NCBI GenBank assembly: GCA_937135955.1
Contig: CAKZOB010000044.1
Coordinates: 1 to 58,311, forward strand
From: an uncultured Anaerolineales bacterium
Lineage (GTDB): Bacteria > Chloroflexota > Anaerolineae > Aggregatilineales > Aggregatilineaceae
Reading direction: 5' to 3'
Length of the DNA: 58,311 bases
Below, piece after piece: positions 1 through 7,460 of the stretch. A program made the translations under genes and the position numbers. The notes under the pieces were generated by a model. That model was not told where the DNA came from. It saw nothing but the letters and a program-made list of their open reading frames with translations, and did not search any database. Position 1 is the first letter of the stretch; each line of letters opens with the position of its first letter.

Positions 1-1013
1 GTCACCCACTCGCTCTTCTCGTAGTCCCAGTACTGATCACCGCCCGGCAGCGGCGCAAAGCCCACCTGGCCCTTGATCTTGGAGACGCTTTCGTCAATGG
101 AGATGGTGCCGACATCGCCCCAGTCAATGTTGAATACCGACAGGCCGGTCGGGAAATACTTGCGCGTGTCGGCCACGTCCCAGTTGATCTGCTCTGACGG
201 GCCAAGCTCGGCACTGCGGATGAAGTCCTCCAGCGCCCGCACCCAACCGGGATTGTTGATCTGCGGGGTCATGTCTTCGCAGCTAAAGAAGAAGCCGGGA
301 TTGCCAGGTATCTTTGCGTAGCCCGCGGCGTGCGAGAAGAAGACGTAAAATCCTTGCGACTTGGGCTTCTGCGCTTCCATCACGCCGTAGACAGGCGCTG
401 TCTGACCGGCGGTCTCCACTTCCTTGCCGTTGAAGAACTCGGCGATGTCGTAGTATTCCTTCCAGGTCTTCGGCTCGGCCAGCGGGTAGCCGTACTGCGC
501 CTCGAATTCTGCCGCATACTCCGGATTGTTGATCAGGTCTTTGCGGTAGTAGAGCATGTGCGAGTCGCCGTCATACGGCAGCGCGTAGATCGTGTCGCCC
601 CAGGCAATGATGCGCTCCCGATAGAGCGGGATCACATCGTCCATGTTGACCTTGTCGAGAATCTTTTTGGGAATAGGTTCCAGGTAACCCGGAGCCATGT
701 AGTCGCCCGACCAGGGGGCGGGGAAGATCAGCACATCGTATTCGCCTGAACCAGACGAAAGGGCAGAGACGGTTTTCTGGAAGAGTTCGTCCCAGGGGAG
801 TTGCACCAGCTCAATCTTGCCGCCAGTTTCTTTCTCCCATTCCGGGGCGTACATTTCCACCGGTCCGGCGATCGAAGGCCCGACCTGTGTGACCACCACG
901 ACTTTTTTCCCTTCGAAGGGCTTGCCTTCGCGGGTCACGAAGAAAACCACCAGGGCCACGACCACCACTACCACAAGTACTATCAGCAGGGCGATCCACT
1001 TTTTGTTTTTCAT
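1..1013 (-). CDS. Extracellular solute-binding protein of a sugar ABC transporter (partial)
   Basis: Reading leftward from the ATG at 1011-1013, an open frame of about 337 codons runs off the window edge, so the C-terminus is missing. The N-terminus is a short basic stretch (MKNKK) followed by a long hydrophobic run (IALLIVLVVVVVVALVVFF), a signal anchor or signal peptide. The body has the composition and motifs of family 1 sugar-binding proteins: an early 'YAPEWEKETGG' block, 'DVLIFPAP', 'IYALPYDGDSHMLYYRKDLI', and a late 'GFAPLPGG' stretch. Proteins of this family capture oligosaccharides or sugars outside the membrane and deliver them to ABC permeases. A purine-rich GGGGAG lies about 14 bases upstream of the ATG, rather far. 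The permeases would be outside the window. The nearby GntR regulator and sugar-enzyme block fit a carbohydrate role; the substrate cannot be told. Confidence 0.88.
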   Translation of the reverse strand, partial: MKNKKWIALLIVLVVVVVVALVVFFVTREGKPFEGKKVVVVTQVGPSIAGPVEMYAPEWEKETGGKIELVQLPWDELFQKTVSALSSGSGEYDVLIFPAPWSGDYMAPGYLEPIPKKILDKVNMDDVIPLYRERIIAWGDTIYALPYDGDSHMLYYRKDLINNPEYAAEFEAQYGYPLAEPKTWKEYYDIAEFFNGKEVETAGQTAPVYGVMEAQKPKSQGFYVFFSHAAGYAKIPGNPGFFFSCEDMTPQINNPGWVRALEDFIRSAELGPSEQINWDVADTRKYFPTGLSVFNIDWGDVGTISIDESVSKIKGQVGFAPLPGGDQYWDYEKSEWV

Positions 1014-1185
1014 AAGCTTAAGCTTATCTCCCCGCCAAGAGCATTGGCGCTAAACGGACTATATAGCTCTGAAGAGGTGTAAAGTACCTGACACTCTACT
1101 CCTTTCCCTGATCATGACAGTTATTGCGCGCGGCGAGGGCGGCGACGATACAGAGGAACTATTCACGTGCCACCGCGGGTGATTT

Positions 1186-1386
1186 TCAAGTTGTTTCTTT
1201 CAAAATGCGCGCGATTTGCGACTTCACTTCTGGCAGTCGCTCCTGGATCGTTTTCCATACCAGGTCGTAGTCAATATCGCTGCTTTGCGCCTGCTCTCCT
1301 CGAACAAAGGAGCCGAAAAGCCCAATCTCCTTGACTCTGTACAAGCAATCGTTGCCTGCATCTGCTACGATTTCAGTATACAGCAA
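1186..1386 (-). pseudogene. Remnant of an MNT-HEPN toxin-antitoxin module (deletion fusion)
   Basis: The 66-codon frame has no good start: it can only begin at TTG or CTG and has no clear ribosome site. Its first half carries the minimal-nucleotidyltransferase signature GSFVRGEQAQSSDID, that is GSxxRGE followed by the metal-binding SDID, as in MntA-type antitoxins. Immediately after SDID the sequence becomes DYDLVWKTIQERLPEVKSQI, which resembles the C-terminal end of DUF86/HEPN (HepT-type) toxins. The central parts of both proteins, including the toxin's RxxxxH motif, are missing. The simplest reading is an internal deletion that joined the front of an MNT gene to the tail of its downstream HEPN partner. 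It is probably non-functional. Confidence 0.6.
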
Positions 1387-1410
1387 AATTTCCCCGTGTG
1401 TAAAAGAGTT

Positions 1411-2283
1411 TCACGACTTGGCTTTGCCCGAAGCGCCCTTCCCCCGTCCTGAACGGCTGGGCGGCACCAGCACCACGCCCTGGTTCACCACCTGTGGATC
1501 GAAGTGTTGCTCGACCAGCGCCTGCCGATCGCCTGGCTCGCGCACACGCACTAGCTCGACTTCAAAGCGCGTGCGGTCGCCACGATGCAGGGCATGATAG
1601 TACTCGATCGGCGTGCCATCGCTCAGGTAGCTGACGCTGTCCAGCAGAATGAGCGGCGCGCCCTTCTTCACCTGCAGCATCTCCGCTTCGTACTCGTTGG
1701 CCGCCACCGCTTCCACTGTGCGCCGCCCCCGCGCGATCATAATGCCGCATTCGGCTTCCAGGAAGGCATAGAGCGAACGCCGCGTCAGATCAACTTCCAG
1801 CAAGGCCGGGCAGGCGTCGCGCGGGATGTAGGTGGTGACCAACTGAATCGGCTCGTCCTGCACGAAGCGCAGCCGTTCGATGACCACTACCGGCGTGCCC
1901 ACCGGAATCTTCAGGCGCTCGGCCACCTGACGCCCCGCCGGTATCGCTTCCTGGCGCAACACGCGGGCAGTCGGTGTGTAGCCCTGCTCGACCATGTCCT
2001 GGTAGAAGCCGGTCAGCTTCTGCACCAGCGCTTCGGTGATCTTGGGCGGGGCGGCGAACGTCCCCTTGCCCTTGGCGCGCGTCACTAGGCCACGCTGGGT
2101 CAGCTCGTTGAGCGCCTGACGGATCACGGGCCGGCTGACCCCAAACAGGCGGCATAGCTCCGGTTCGCTCGGCAACTGTTCGCCGGGCTGCCAGGTGCCG
2201 GTCTCCAGGTGCTCTTGCAAAACCTGGCGTACCTGCACATAGTAGGGAATCCCGCTGCGGCGGTCGATCGAAAAATCCAACAC
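1411..2283 (-). CDS. GntR-family transcriptional regulator with UTRA domain (HutC subfamily)
   Basis: A 290-residue protein starting at GTG (2281-2283). Residues about 8-75 form the GntR winged helix (IPYYVQVRQVLQEHLETG, then LPSEPELCRLFGVSRPVIRQ and the wing RGLVTRAKGKGTF). Residues about 95-235 are a UTRA effector-binding domain (VVVIERLRFVQDEPIQL, SLYAFLEAECGIMI, PLILLDSVSYLSDGTPIEYYHALHRGDRTRFEVEL). HutC-type GntR proteins are usually repressors released by a sugar phosphate or amino sugar. It lies between the sugar-binding protein (also minus strand) and the plus-strand catabolic block, so it probably controls one or both. The C-terminal tail (SRSGRGKGASGKAKS) is basic and not part of the domain. 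Confidence 0.93.
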   Translation of the reverse strand: MLDFSIDRRSGIPYYVQVRQVLQEHLETGTWQPGEQLPSEPELCRLFGVSRPVIRQALNELTQRGLVTRAKGKGTFAAPPKITEALVQKLTGFYQDMVEQGYTPTARVLRQEAIPAGRQVAERLKIPVGTPVVVIERLRFVQDEPIQLVTTYIPRDACPALLEVDLTRRSLYAFLEAECGIMIARGRRTVEAVAANEYEAEMLQVKKGAPLILLDSVSYLSDGTPIEYYHALHRGDRTRFEVELVRVREPGDRQALVEQHFDPQVVNQGVVLVPPSRSGRGKGASGKAKS

Positions 2284-2622
2284 ACCAGCCTGTCATCTTG
2301 TCATTACAAGCGTCCAGTTGTATTATATGCGCAACTTGGGTGCAGCGCAACAGGTTGCCCGGTCAGGGTAATCGCCTCGAAACCAGCCAGCAGAACTATG
2401 AGCAGAAGTAAGCTCAGGTGTGATCTTCTGGTTGACCTCACCCCCACTCGACGCTGGCGCGCCTCGCGCCCCCGCTCCGACGCGGAGAGGGGGTAAGCCG
2501 AGCATAGCGAGGCTGGGGGGAGGTAAAGCGGCAAGCGGTTTGATGCAATTCCCCTGGTTGCCCGGCACAGGGCACAACCTGTTTGTCGGGCGCTGCCCCT
2601 TGCGGAGAAAGGCAAACCCCTC
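2284..2622. other. Divergent intergenic region with a family A repeat
   Basis: This 339-base gap separates the divergent GntR regulator and dehydrogenase genes, so promoters for both should lie here. The part next to the regulator (2,290-2,335) is comparatively AT-rich (ttgtcattacaag, ttgtattatatgcg) and is the likeliest regulatory stretch. The centre is taken up by a family A repeat. I could not identify a clear GntR operator. Confidence 0.4.
2431..2555 (+). repeat. Dispersed repeat family A, copy 1
   Basis: The segment begins GTTGACCTCACCCCCACTCG and ends GGCAAGCGGTTTGATGCAAT. The same core (GAGGTAAAGCGGCAAGCG, with AGCCGAGCGTAGCGAGGCT) recurs at 30,583-30,678, 50,230-50,327, 50,721-50,802 and 53,944-54,028. 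The CTCACCCCCAC start and the GTGGGGGGAGGT-like part near the end are complementary, so transcripts could fold. No coding content. Confidence 0.8.
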
Positions 2623-3585
2623 ATGACATTCCGCGTCCTGGCTACTGCCCGCTCTTTTTGCACCACCAGCGGACCGCATCACGACTATCTGCGCCAGCAA
2701 GGTTGCGATGTTGACCTGCGCGCCCCCGACCACCCCCTCAGCGCCGCCGAACTGGCCGCGCTCATCCCCGGCTACGATGGCGTGATCCTGGGGCTGGACG
2801 TGTGCGATGCGACGGTGATCGCTGCCGCCGACCGGCTGCGCGTCATCTCGCGCTACGGCGCGGGCTACGACAAGGTTGACCTGGAAGCGGCCACGCGGCG
2901 CGGCATCGTCGTCACCAACACCCCCGGCGCGAACCGCATCGCTGTCGCCGAACTGGCCATCGGCCTGATGTTCAGTCTGGCGCGGCGTATCCCGCAGGTG
3001 GCCGCCAACGCTCGCCAGGGCATCTGGTCGCGCGCGCAGGGCTGGGAACTGACGGGCAAGACGCTTGGCCTGATCGGGCTGGGCGCGATCGGTCGCGAGG
3101 TGGCACAACGCGCACTGGCGTTGGGGATGCGTGTGCTGGCCTACGATCCCTATGTCTCCGCTCCTGTGGAAGGCGTGATCCTTGTCCCGCTGGATACGCT
3201 GCTGCGCGAGGCGCATGTTGTCTCGCTGCACTGCGCGGCCACGCCCGAAACGGTCAAGCTGATCAACGCCGAACGGCTGGCGCAGATGCGCCCCGGCGCG
3301 TACCTGGTCAACACGGCGCGCGGCGACCTGGTGGACGAGGACGCGCTCTATCAGGCGCTGGTATCCGGGCAGTTGGCGGGCGCGGCGAGCGATGTCTTCC
3401 GGCGCGAACCGCCGGAGGGCAGCCCCTTGCTGGCGCTGGACAATTTCATTGCTACGCTACACATGGGCAGCACAACCGCCGAATCGGTGGAGCGCATGGC
3501 GTTGATGGCCGCGCAGAATCTGGTCGCGGTGCTGCGGGGCGAGCCGTGCCCTTATGTGCTCAATCCCGCCGCGCTGGGCCGGTAG
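2623..3585 (+). CDS. D-2-hydroxyacid dehydrogenase (phosphoglycerate dehydrogenase-like)
   Basis: A 320-residue NAD-dependent D-isomer-specific 2-hydroxyacid dehydrogenase, starting at ATG. The NAD-binding fold carries GLIGLGAIG at about residues 147-155. The catalytic triad is visible as R233 (NTARGD), E262 (RREPPEG) and H280 (LHMGS). The last is followed by STTAESVERM, where most relatives have HxGxxT. The family reduces 2-keto acids or oxidises D-2-hydroxyacids; the short form without an ACT domain is common for glyoxylate, hydroxypyruvate or sugar-acid substrates. As first gene of the plus-strand sugar block it probably acts on a keto or hydroxy acid from that pathway; serA is unlikely because no ACT or ASB domain is present. 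Confidence 0.92.
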   Translation: MTFRVLATARSFCTTSGPHHDYLRQQGCDVDLRAPDHPLSAAELAALIPGYDGVILGLDVCDATVIAAADRLRVISRYGAGYDKVDLEAATRRGIVVTNTPGANRIAVAELAIGLMFSLARRIPQVAANARQGIWSRAQGWELTGKTLGLIGLGAIGREVAQRALALGMRVLAYDPYVSAPVEGVILVPLDTLLREAHVVSLHCAATPETVKLINAERLAQMRPGAYLVNTARGDLVDEDALYQALVSGQLAGAASDVFRREPPEGSPLLALDNFIATLHMGSTTAESVERMALMAAQNLVAVLRGEPCPYVLNPAALGR

Positions 3586-3588
3586 AGA

Positions 3589-3652
3589 GGCTCACCGCAG
3601 AGGCGTGGAGGAGACAGGATATCCTCTGCGCGTTCTGCGTCTCGGCGGTTCA
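3589..3652. repeat. CACCGCAGAG-type dispersed repeat
   Basis: A short imperfect palindrome: CTCACCGCAGAGGCG at the left and TTCTGCGTCTCGGCGGTT at the right, with CTCTGCGCG between. Related pieces occur at 4,155-4,193, 29,558-29,612, 49,360-49,425 and 54,250-54,296. Such CCGCAGAG/CTCTGCGG elements are seen in intergenic DNA of many environmental bacteria. Function unknown. Confidence 0.5.
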
Positions 3653-3690
3653 AAAAGACAACACTCCCCTGAGAGTTAAGGAGCGTGACT

Positions 3691-4107
3691 ATGTTTGCCG
3701 ATAACGTGAAAGGCTTCCAGCATCTCGGCTTACCCGTGACCGACTTGGCCCGCTCGCGCGCGTTCTACGAAAGCCTGGGTTTCCGCCCCGCCTTCGAGAC
3801 GACGCTGCTGCTCGATGGCAAAGAAATCCTGGTGCTGATGCTCGATCTGAACGGTTTCATCCTGGAACTGTATCAGCTCCCCGCCGCCGACCTGGCGGAG
3901 ATTCGCGCCCGCCGCGACGGGCACATTGATCATCTGGCGCTCGACGTGACCGATATTGACCGCGCCTGGCAGGCGGCGCAGGCCGCAGGGCTGCAACCGC
4001 TGGAAGACGCGCCGGTTTACCTGCCCTTCTGGGGCAAAGGTTGCAAGTATTTCACTGTGCGCGGGCCGGATGGGGAGAAAGTAGAATTCAACCAGATTTT
4101 CGCCTGA
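3691..4107 (+). CDS. VOC-family (glyoxalase/bleomycin-resistance fold) protein
   Basis: A 138-residue vicinal-oxygen-chelate protein. The start is placed at the ATG at 3691, because AAGGAG at 3679-3684 is well spaced for it and too close for the GTG six bases upstream. Two beta-alpha-beta-beta-beta modules are visible: VKGFQHLGLPVTDLARSRAFYESLGF and GHIDHLALDVTDIDRAWQAAQAAG. The putative metal ligands of the family are H11, the Glu in ILELYQ, the His in IDHLAL and the Glu in KVEFNQ. Members are isomerases, dioxygenases or lyases. It lies between a hydroxyacid dehydrogenase and a sugar kinase, so a lactaldehyde, methylglyoxal or sugar-fragment substrate is possible, but this is inference. Confidence 0.88.
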   Translation: MFADNVKGFQHLGLPVTDLARSRAFYESLGFRPAFETTLLLDGKEILVLMLDLNGFILELYQLPAADLAEIRARRDGHIDHLALDVTDIDRAWQAAQAAGLQPLEDAPVYLPFWGKGCKYFTVRGPDGEKVEFNQIFA

Positions 4108-4251
4108 GTGGGGCAGACACGGAGTATGCAAAGGGAGGGGCTGAGCGAAGAACTCTGCGCCCTTCTCTGCGATCTCTGTGCTCTCTGTGGTAGATTCTGC
4201 CCCCGACGAGATTACGTCCGAACGGGCCGACTGAATTTGAGGGAGACTCCT

Positions 4252-5784
4252 ATGAAAAAATACATTCTTGCGCACGACCTGGGCACGACCGGCAACAAGG
4301 CCACTCTCTATGACGCGGATGGGGTATTGGTGGGCAGCGCCTTCTACGGCTACGGCACAGAATATGCACACCCCAACTGGGCCGAACAAAACCCGGAAGA
4401 CTGGTGGCGCGCTGTGTGCGCGTCCACTCAGGAGTTGCTGCAACAGACCCGGATTCGCCCGGACGAAGTGGCTGCCGTCACCTTCAGCGGGCAGATGATG
4501 GGCGCTGTCCCGCTCGACCGCGCCGCCCGTCCGTTGCGCAACGCCATCATCTGGGCCGACCAGCGCGCCGTGCCCCAGGAACGCTGGCTTGGCGAGCGCG
4601 TTGATCCGGCAGAGGTCTATCGCATCACCGGGCACCGGCTCAGTGCCTCCTATTCGCTGTGCAAGATTCTATGGCTGCGCGACAATCAACCGGACGTTTA
4701 CGCCGCGACCTATAAATTTGTGCACGCCAAAGACGCCATCGTCGCCCGCCTGACCGGTCAATTCGTCACCGAGCCGACCGATGCCTCTGGCATGAACCTG
4801 TACGATCTCGACGCCTGGGACTGGTCGGGGCGTATTATCGAGGCCGCCGGCCTGGATGCCGACAAGCTGCCCGCGTTGCGGCGCTCGATTGACGTGGTGG
4901 GCGAGATTCTGCCAGCGGTTGCCGACGAAGTGGGCCTGCCCGCGGGCACGCCGGTGGTGATCGGCGGCGGCGATGGGATGTGCGCGGCGGCGGGCGCGGG
5001 TGTGGTAGACGAAGGCGCGGCCTATAATTACATTGGGTCGTCGTCGTGGATCGCGCTGGCGACGCGCCGCCCCATCTACGACCCGGCCTACCGCACTTTC
5101 ACCTGGGCGCACCTGGTGCCCGGCATGTACAGTCCCTGCGGCACGATGCAGATGGCGGGCGGTTCCTATCAGTGGACGCGCGATCAACTCGGTTACCAGG
5201 AAAAGCAGGCGGCGCAGGCGCTGGGCGTCAGTCCCTACGAGTTGCTCAGCCTGACTGCCCAACAGTCCCCGCCGGGCGCAAAGGGACTGCTCTTTCTACC
5301 CTATCTGCTGGGCGAGCGTAGCCCGCGCTGGAACCCGCGTGCGCGTGGCGGGTTCATCGGGCTGACGGTGCGACACACGCGGGCGGATATGATCCGCGCC
5401 GTGCTGGAGGGCGTGACGATGAACCTGCGCATCATCCTGGAGGCGTTCACATCGCAGGGGGCGCGCATTGACGCCATGCGCGTCATCGGCGGGGGCGCGC
5501 GCGGGCGCTTTTGGAATCAGCTCATGGCCGATATCTACGGCGTGCCAGTGCTCCGGCTGGCGATCCTGGAAGAGGCGACTTCGATGGGCGCGGCGCTGGC
5601 GGGCGGCATCGGCGTGGGGCTGTACAAAGACTTCAGCATGAGCCAGACCATGAACGCGGTCGCCGAGACCTTCCAGCCCAACCCGGCAGTGCAGGCGGCC
5701 TATGCCAAAATTTACCCGATCTTCGAGGCGGCCTATCAGGCGCTGCTGCCCGTGTACGATCAGATCGCCGAGGCAGGGCTGTGA
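4252..5784 (+). CDS. FGGY-family carbohydrate kinase (xylulokinase-like)
   Basis: A 510-residue sugar kinase. The ATG at 4252 follows GAGGGAGACTCCT; the frame is open further upstream but there it runs through repeat-like non-coding DNA. The N-terminal phosphate loop is LAHDLGTTGNKATLYDADG. TFSGQMMGAVPLD and NAIIWADQRA are typical of xylulokinases. The catalytic Asp is in IGGGDGMCAAAGAG, and the C-terminal ATP-binding motif is RVIGGGARGRFWNQLMADI. The enzyme phosphorylates a ketose, polyol or sugar using ATP in the cytoplasm. It overlaps the next gene by 4 bases (GTGA), so the two are translationally coupled. The substrate is uncertain: XylB is the closest recognisable class, but neighbours are not xylose-isomerase genes. 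Confidence 0.92.
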   Translation: MKKYILAHDLGTTGNKATLYDADGVLVGSAFYGYGTEYAHPNWAEQNPEDWWRAVCASTQELLQQTRIRPDEVAAVTFSGQMMGAVPLDRAARPLRNAIIWADQRAVPQERWLGERVDPAEVYRITGHRLSASYSLCKILWLRDNQPDVYAATYKFVHAKDAIVARLTGQFVTEPTDASGMNLYDLDAWDWSGRIIEAAGLDADKLPALRRSIDVVGEILPAVADEVGLPAGTPVVIGGGDGMCAAAGAGVVDEGAAYNYIGSSSWIALATRRPIYDPAYRTFTWAHLVPGMYSPCGTMQMAGGSYQWTRDQLGYQEKQAAQALGVSPYELLSLTAQQSPPGAKGLLFLPYLLGERSPRWNPRARGGFIGLTVRHTRADMIRAVLEGVTMNLRIILEAFTSQGARIDAMRVIGGGARGRFWNQLMADIYGVPVLRLAILEEATSMGAALAGGIGVGLYKDFSMSQTMNAVAETFQPNPAVQAAYAKIYPIFEAAYQALLPVYDQIAEAGL

Positions 5785-6716
5785 GCGTTATTCAGACTGT
5801 CACCGGCCCGCTGCCGGTCGAGGCGGTGACGCTGGCCGACGGACACGCGCACGTCTGGATTCAGCCGCCGGACGGCGTAGACCCGGCAGCCCGCCTTGAC
5901 CTGCACGACGAAGCGGCCATCTGCGCCGAACTGCGCGACTTCCGCGCAGCGGGGGGGACGCTGCTGGTGGACTGTCAGCCGGGCGAGGCCGGGCGCGATG
6001 CGCGGGCGCTGGCGCGTATCGCCGCCGCAACGGGCGTATCCATCACGGCGACGACGGGCGCGCATCAGCAGAAATACTACGCGCCAGATTGTTGGCTGTG
6101 GAGCGCTTCCGCCGAAGCCGCTGCCGCGTACTTCGTCGAGGAACTGACCGTCGGGACGCGCGAATCGGGCGGGACAATCCGCGCCACGACGATCAAGATC
6201 GGCTACGAGGGCGTCATTGCCGGGCAGACGCGCGTCTTGATGGAAGCCGCCGCGGAGGCGTCGCGGCAGACGGGCGCGTTGATCCTGTTCCATACGGAGC
6301 GGGGGGCCAATGTCGAGGCGCTGCTGCCCTTCTTCAGCGAACGTGGCGTGCCGCCAGAGCGATTGTATCTGTGCCATGTGGACAAGCGCCCAGACGCAGG
6401 TCTGCACCGCGAACTGGCACAGGCGGGCGTGCTGCTGGGCTACGATACTTTCGCTCGCCCCAAATACGATCCGGATCGCACTACCTGGCCGCTGCTGACG
6501 GCGCTGGTCGAAGCTGGCCTCGGCGGACACATTGCTATCTGCCTGGACCTGGCGCTGGCCGACCTGTGGCGACACTACGGTGGCGGGCCGGGGTTGTTGT
6601 TCTTACCGGAGCAAATCGTGCCGCGGCTGCGCGCGCTGGGCGTGCCCGCGCCGACCATCCGCGATCTCACGGGTGGCAACATCGCCCGGCGGCTGGTCTG
6701 GCGGAGTGACCTGTAG
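5781..6716 (+). CDS. Phosphotriesterase-family metal-dependent hydrolase
   Basis: A 311-residue protein whose GTG start overlaps the kinase stop (GTGA). All metal-site residues of the phosphotriesterase/PHP amidohydrolase fold are in place: H22 and H24 (DGHAHVW), K139 in TIKIGYEG (the lysine that is carboxylated in the family), H171 (FHTERG), H199 (CHVDKR) and D256 (CLDLAL). Family members hydrolyse lactones or phosphate esters; many of the non-pesticide type are sugar-lactonases. A lactonase next to a sugar kinase and a KDPG-type aldolase would fit an oxidative or Entner-Doudoroff-like route. The exact substrate is unknown. Confidence 0.88.
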   Translation: MSVIQTVTGPLPVEAVTLADGHAHVWIQPPDGVDPAARLDLHDEAAICAELRDFRAAGGTLLVDCQPGEAGRDARALARIAAATGVSITATTGAHQQKYYAPDCWLWSASAEAAAAYFVEELTVGTRESGGTIRATTIKIGYEGVIAGQTRVLMEAAAEASRQTGALILFHTERGANVEALLPFFSERGVPPERLYLCHVDKRPDAGLHRELAQAGVLLGYDTFARPKYDPDRTTWPLLTALVEAGLGGHIAICLDLALADLWRHYGGGPGLLFLPEQIVPRLRALGVPAPTIRDLTGGNIARRLVWRSDL

Positions 6717-6775
6717 TATGTGGCAGGGCGAATTGAGCGAGAAAATCGCCCTCACTAATTGAGGAGAGAAAGCCT

Positions 6776-7453
6776 ATGGCCCATTTCGATCGTCTGACCG
6801 TCTACAACACCATGCTGGAAGATGGCCTGGTGCCGTTGTTCTATCACAGCGACCTGGAGACCGCCAAGAAGGTCGCCGGGGCGCTATCGGCAGGCGGAGG
6901 ACGTGTGTTGGAGTTCACCAACCGCGGCGACTTCGCCATCGAAGTCTTCATCCCGTTGATCAAACATTGCGCGCAGGCACACCCGACTCTCATTGTCGGC
7001 GTCGGCTCGGTGGAGGATGCGCCGACGGCGGCGCTGTTCATCGCGCACGGGGCCAACTTCGTCGTCGGGCCGAACCTCAACGAGGAAGTTGCCCGCCTGT
7101 GCAACCGCCGTAAGATCGCCTATATCCCCGGCTGCGGCTCGGTGACTGAGATCGCGCAGGCCGAGGAGTGGGGCGCGGAGATCGTCAAGATGTTCCCCGG
7201 CACGGGGGTGGGCGGCCCTGGCTTCGTCAAGGATGTGCGCGGCCCGCGCCCCTGGACGCGCATCATGCCCACCGGTGGCGTCAGCCCCGACGAAGCCAAT
7301 TTGCGCGCGTGGTTTGCTGCCGGCGTGGCGGCGGTGGGCATGGGCAGCAACCTGGTGCGTAAAGAATGGGTGCAGGCGGGAGATTTCGCCGCCATCGAAG
7401 AGACTATGCGCCGCACGCTGGCGCTCATCCGCAAAATTCGCGCAGAAGTGTAG
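6776..7453 (+). CDS. KDPG/KHG-type 2-keto-3-deoxy sugar (phosphate) aldolase
   Basis: A 225-residue class I aldolase of the Eda type, starting at ATG after GAGGAGAGAAAGCCT. The Schiff-base lysine is K138 in EIVKMFPGTG and the general acid/base glutamate is E46 in LEFTNRGD; GVGSVEDAP and PTGGVSPDEANLRAWFAAGVAAVGMGSNL form the remaining phosphate-binding loops. The enzyme cleaves a 2-keto-3-deoxy-6-phospho sugar acid to pyruvate and an aldehyde (glyceraldehyde-3-phosphate for KDPG). It is somewhat longer than E. coli Eda (213). It sits 59 bases after the hydrolase gene and 7 bases before the SIS gene. It supplies the pyruvate-forming step of the pathway encoded here. Confidence 0.92.
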   Translation: MAHFDRLTVYNTMLEDGLVPLFYHSDLETAKKVAGALSAGGGRVLEFTNRGDFAIEVFIPLIKHCAQAHPTLIVGVGSVEDAPTAALFIAHGANFVVGPNLNEEVARLCNRRKIAYIPGCGSVTEIAQAEEWGAEIVKMFPGTGVGGPGFVKDVRGPRPWTRIMPTGGVSPDEANLRAWFAAGVAAVGMGSNLVRKEWVQAGDFAAIEETMRRTLALIRKIRAEV

Positions 7454-7460
7454 GTGAGTG

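Noticed and set aside
1-1013. Complete transporter operon at the left edge
   Set aside because: Only the binding-protein gene is visible, truncated by the window; permease genes cannot be claimed.
2323-3231. Long minus-strand open frame (about 300 codons) opposite the dehydrogenase
   Set aside because: Codon-position mirror of a real GC-rich gene; no ribosome site, no recognisable domain, and the plus-strand frame has full catalytic motifs.
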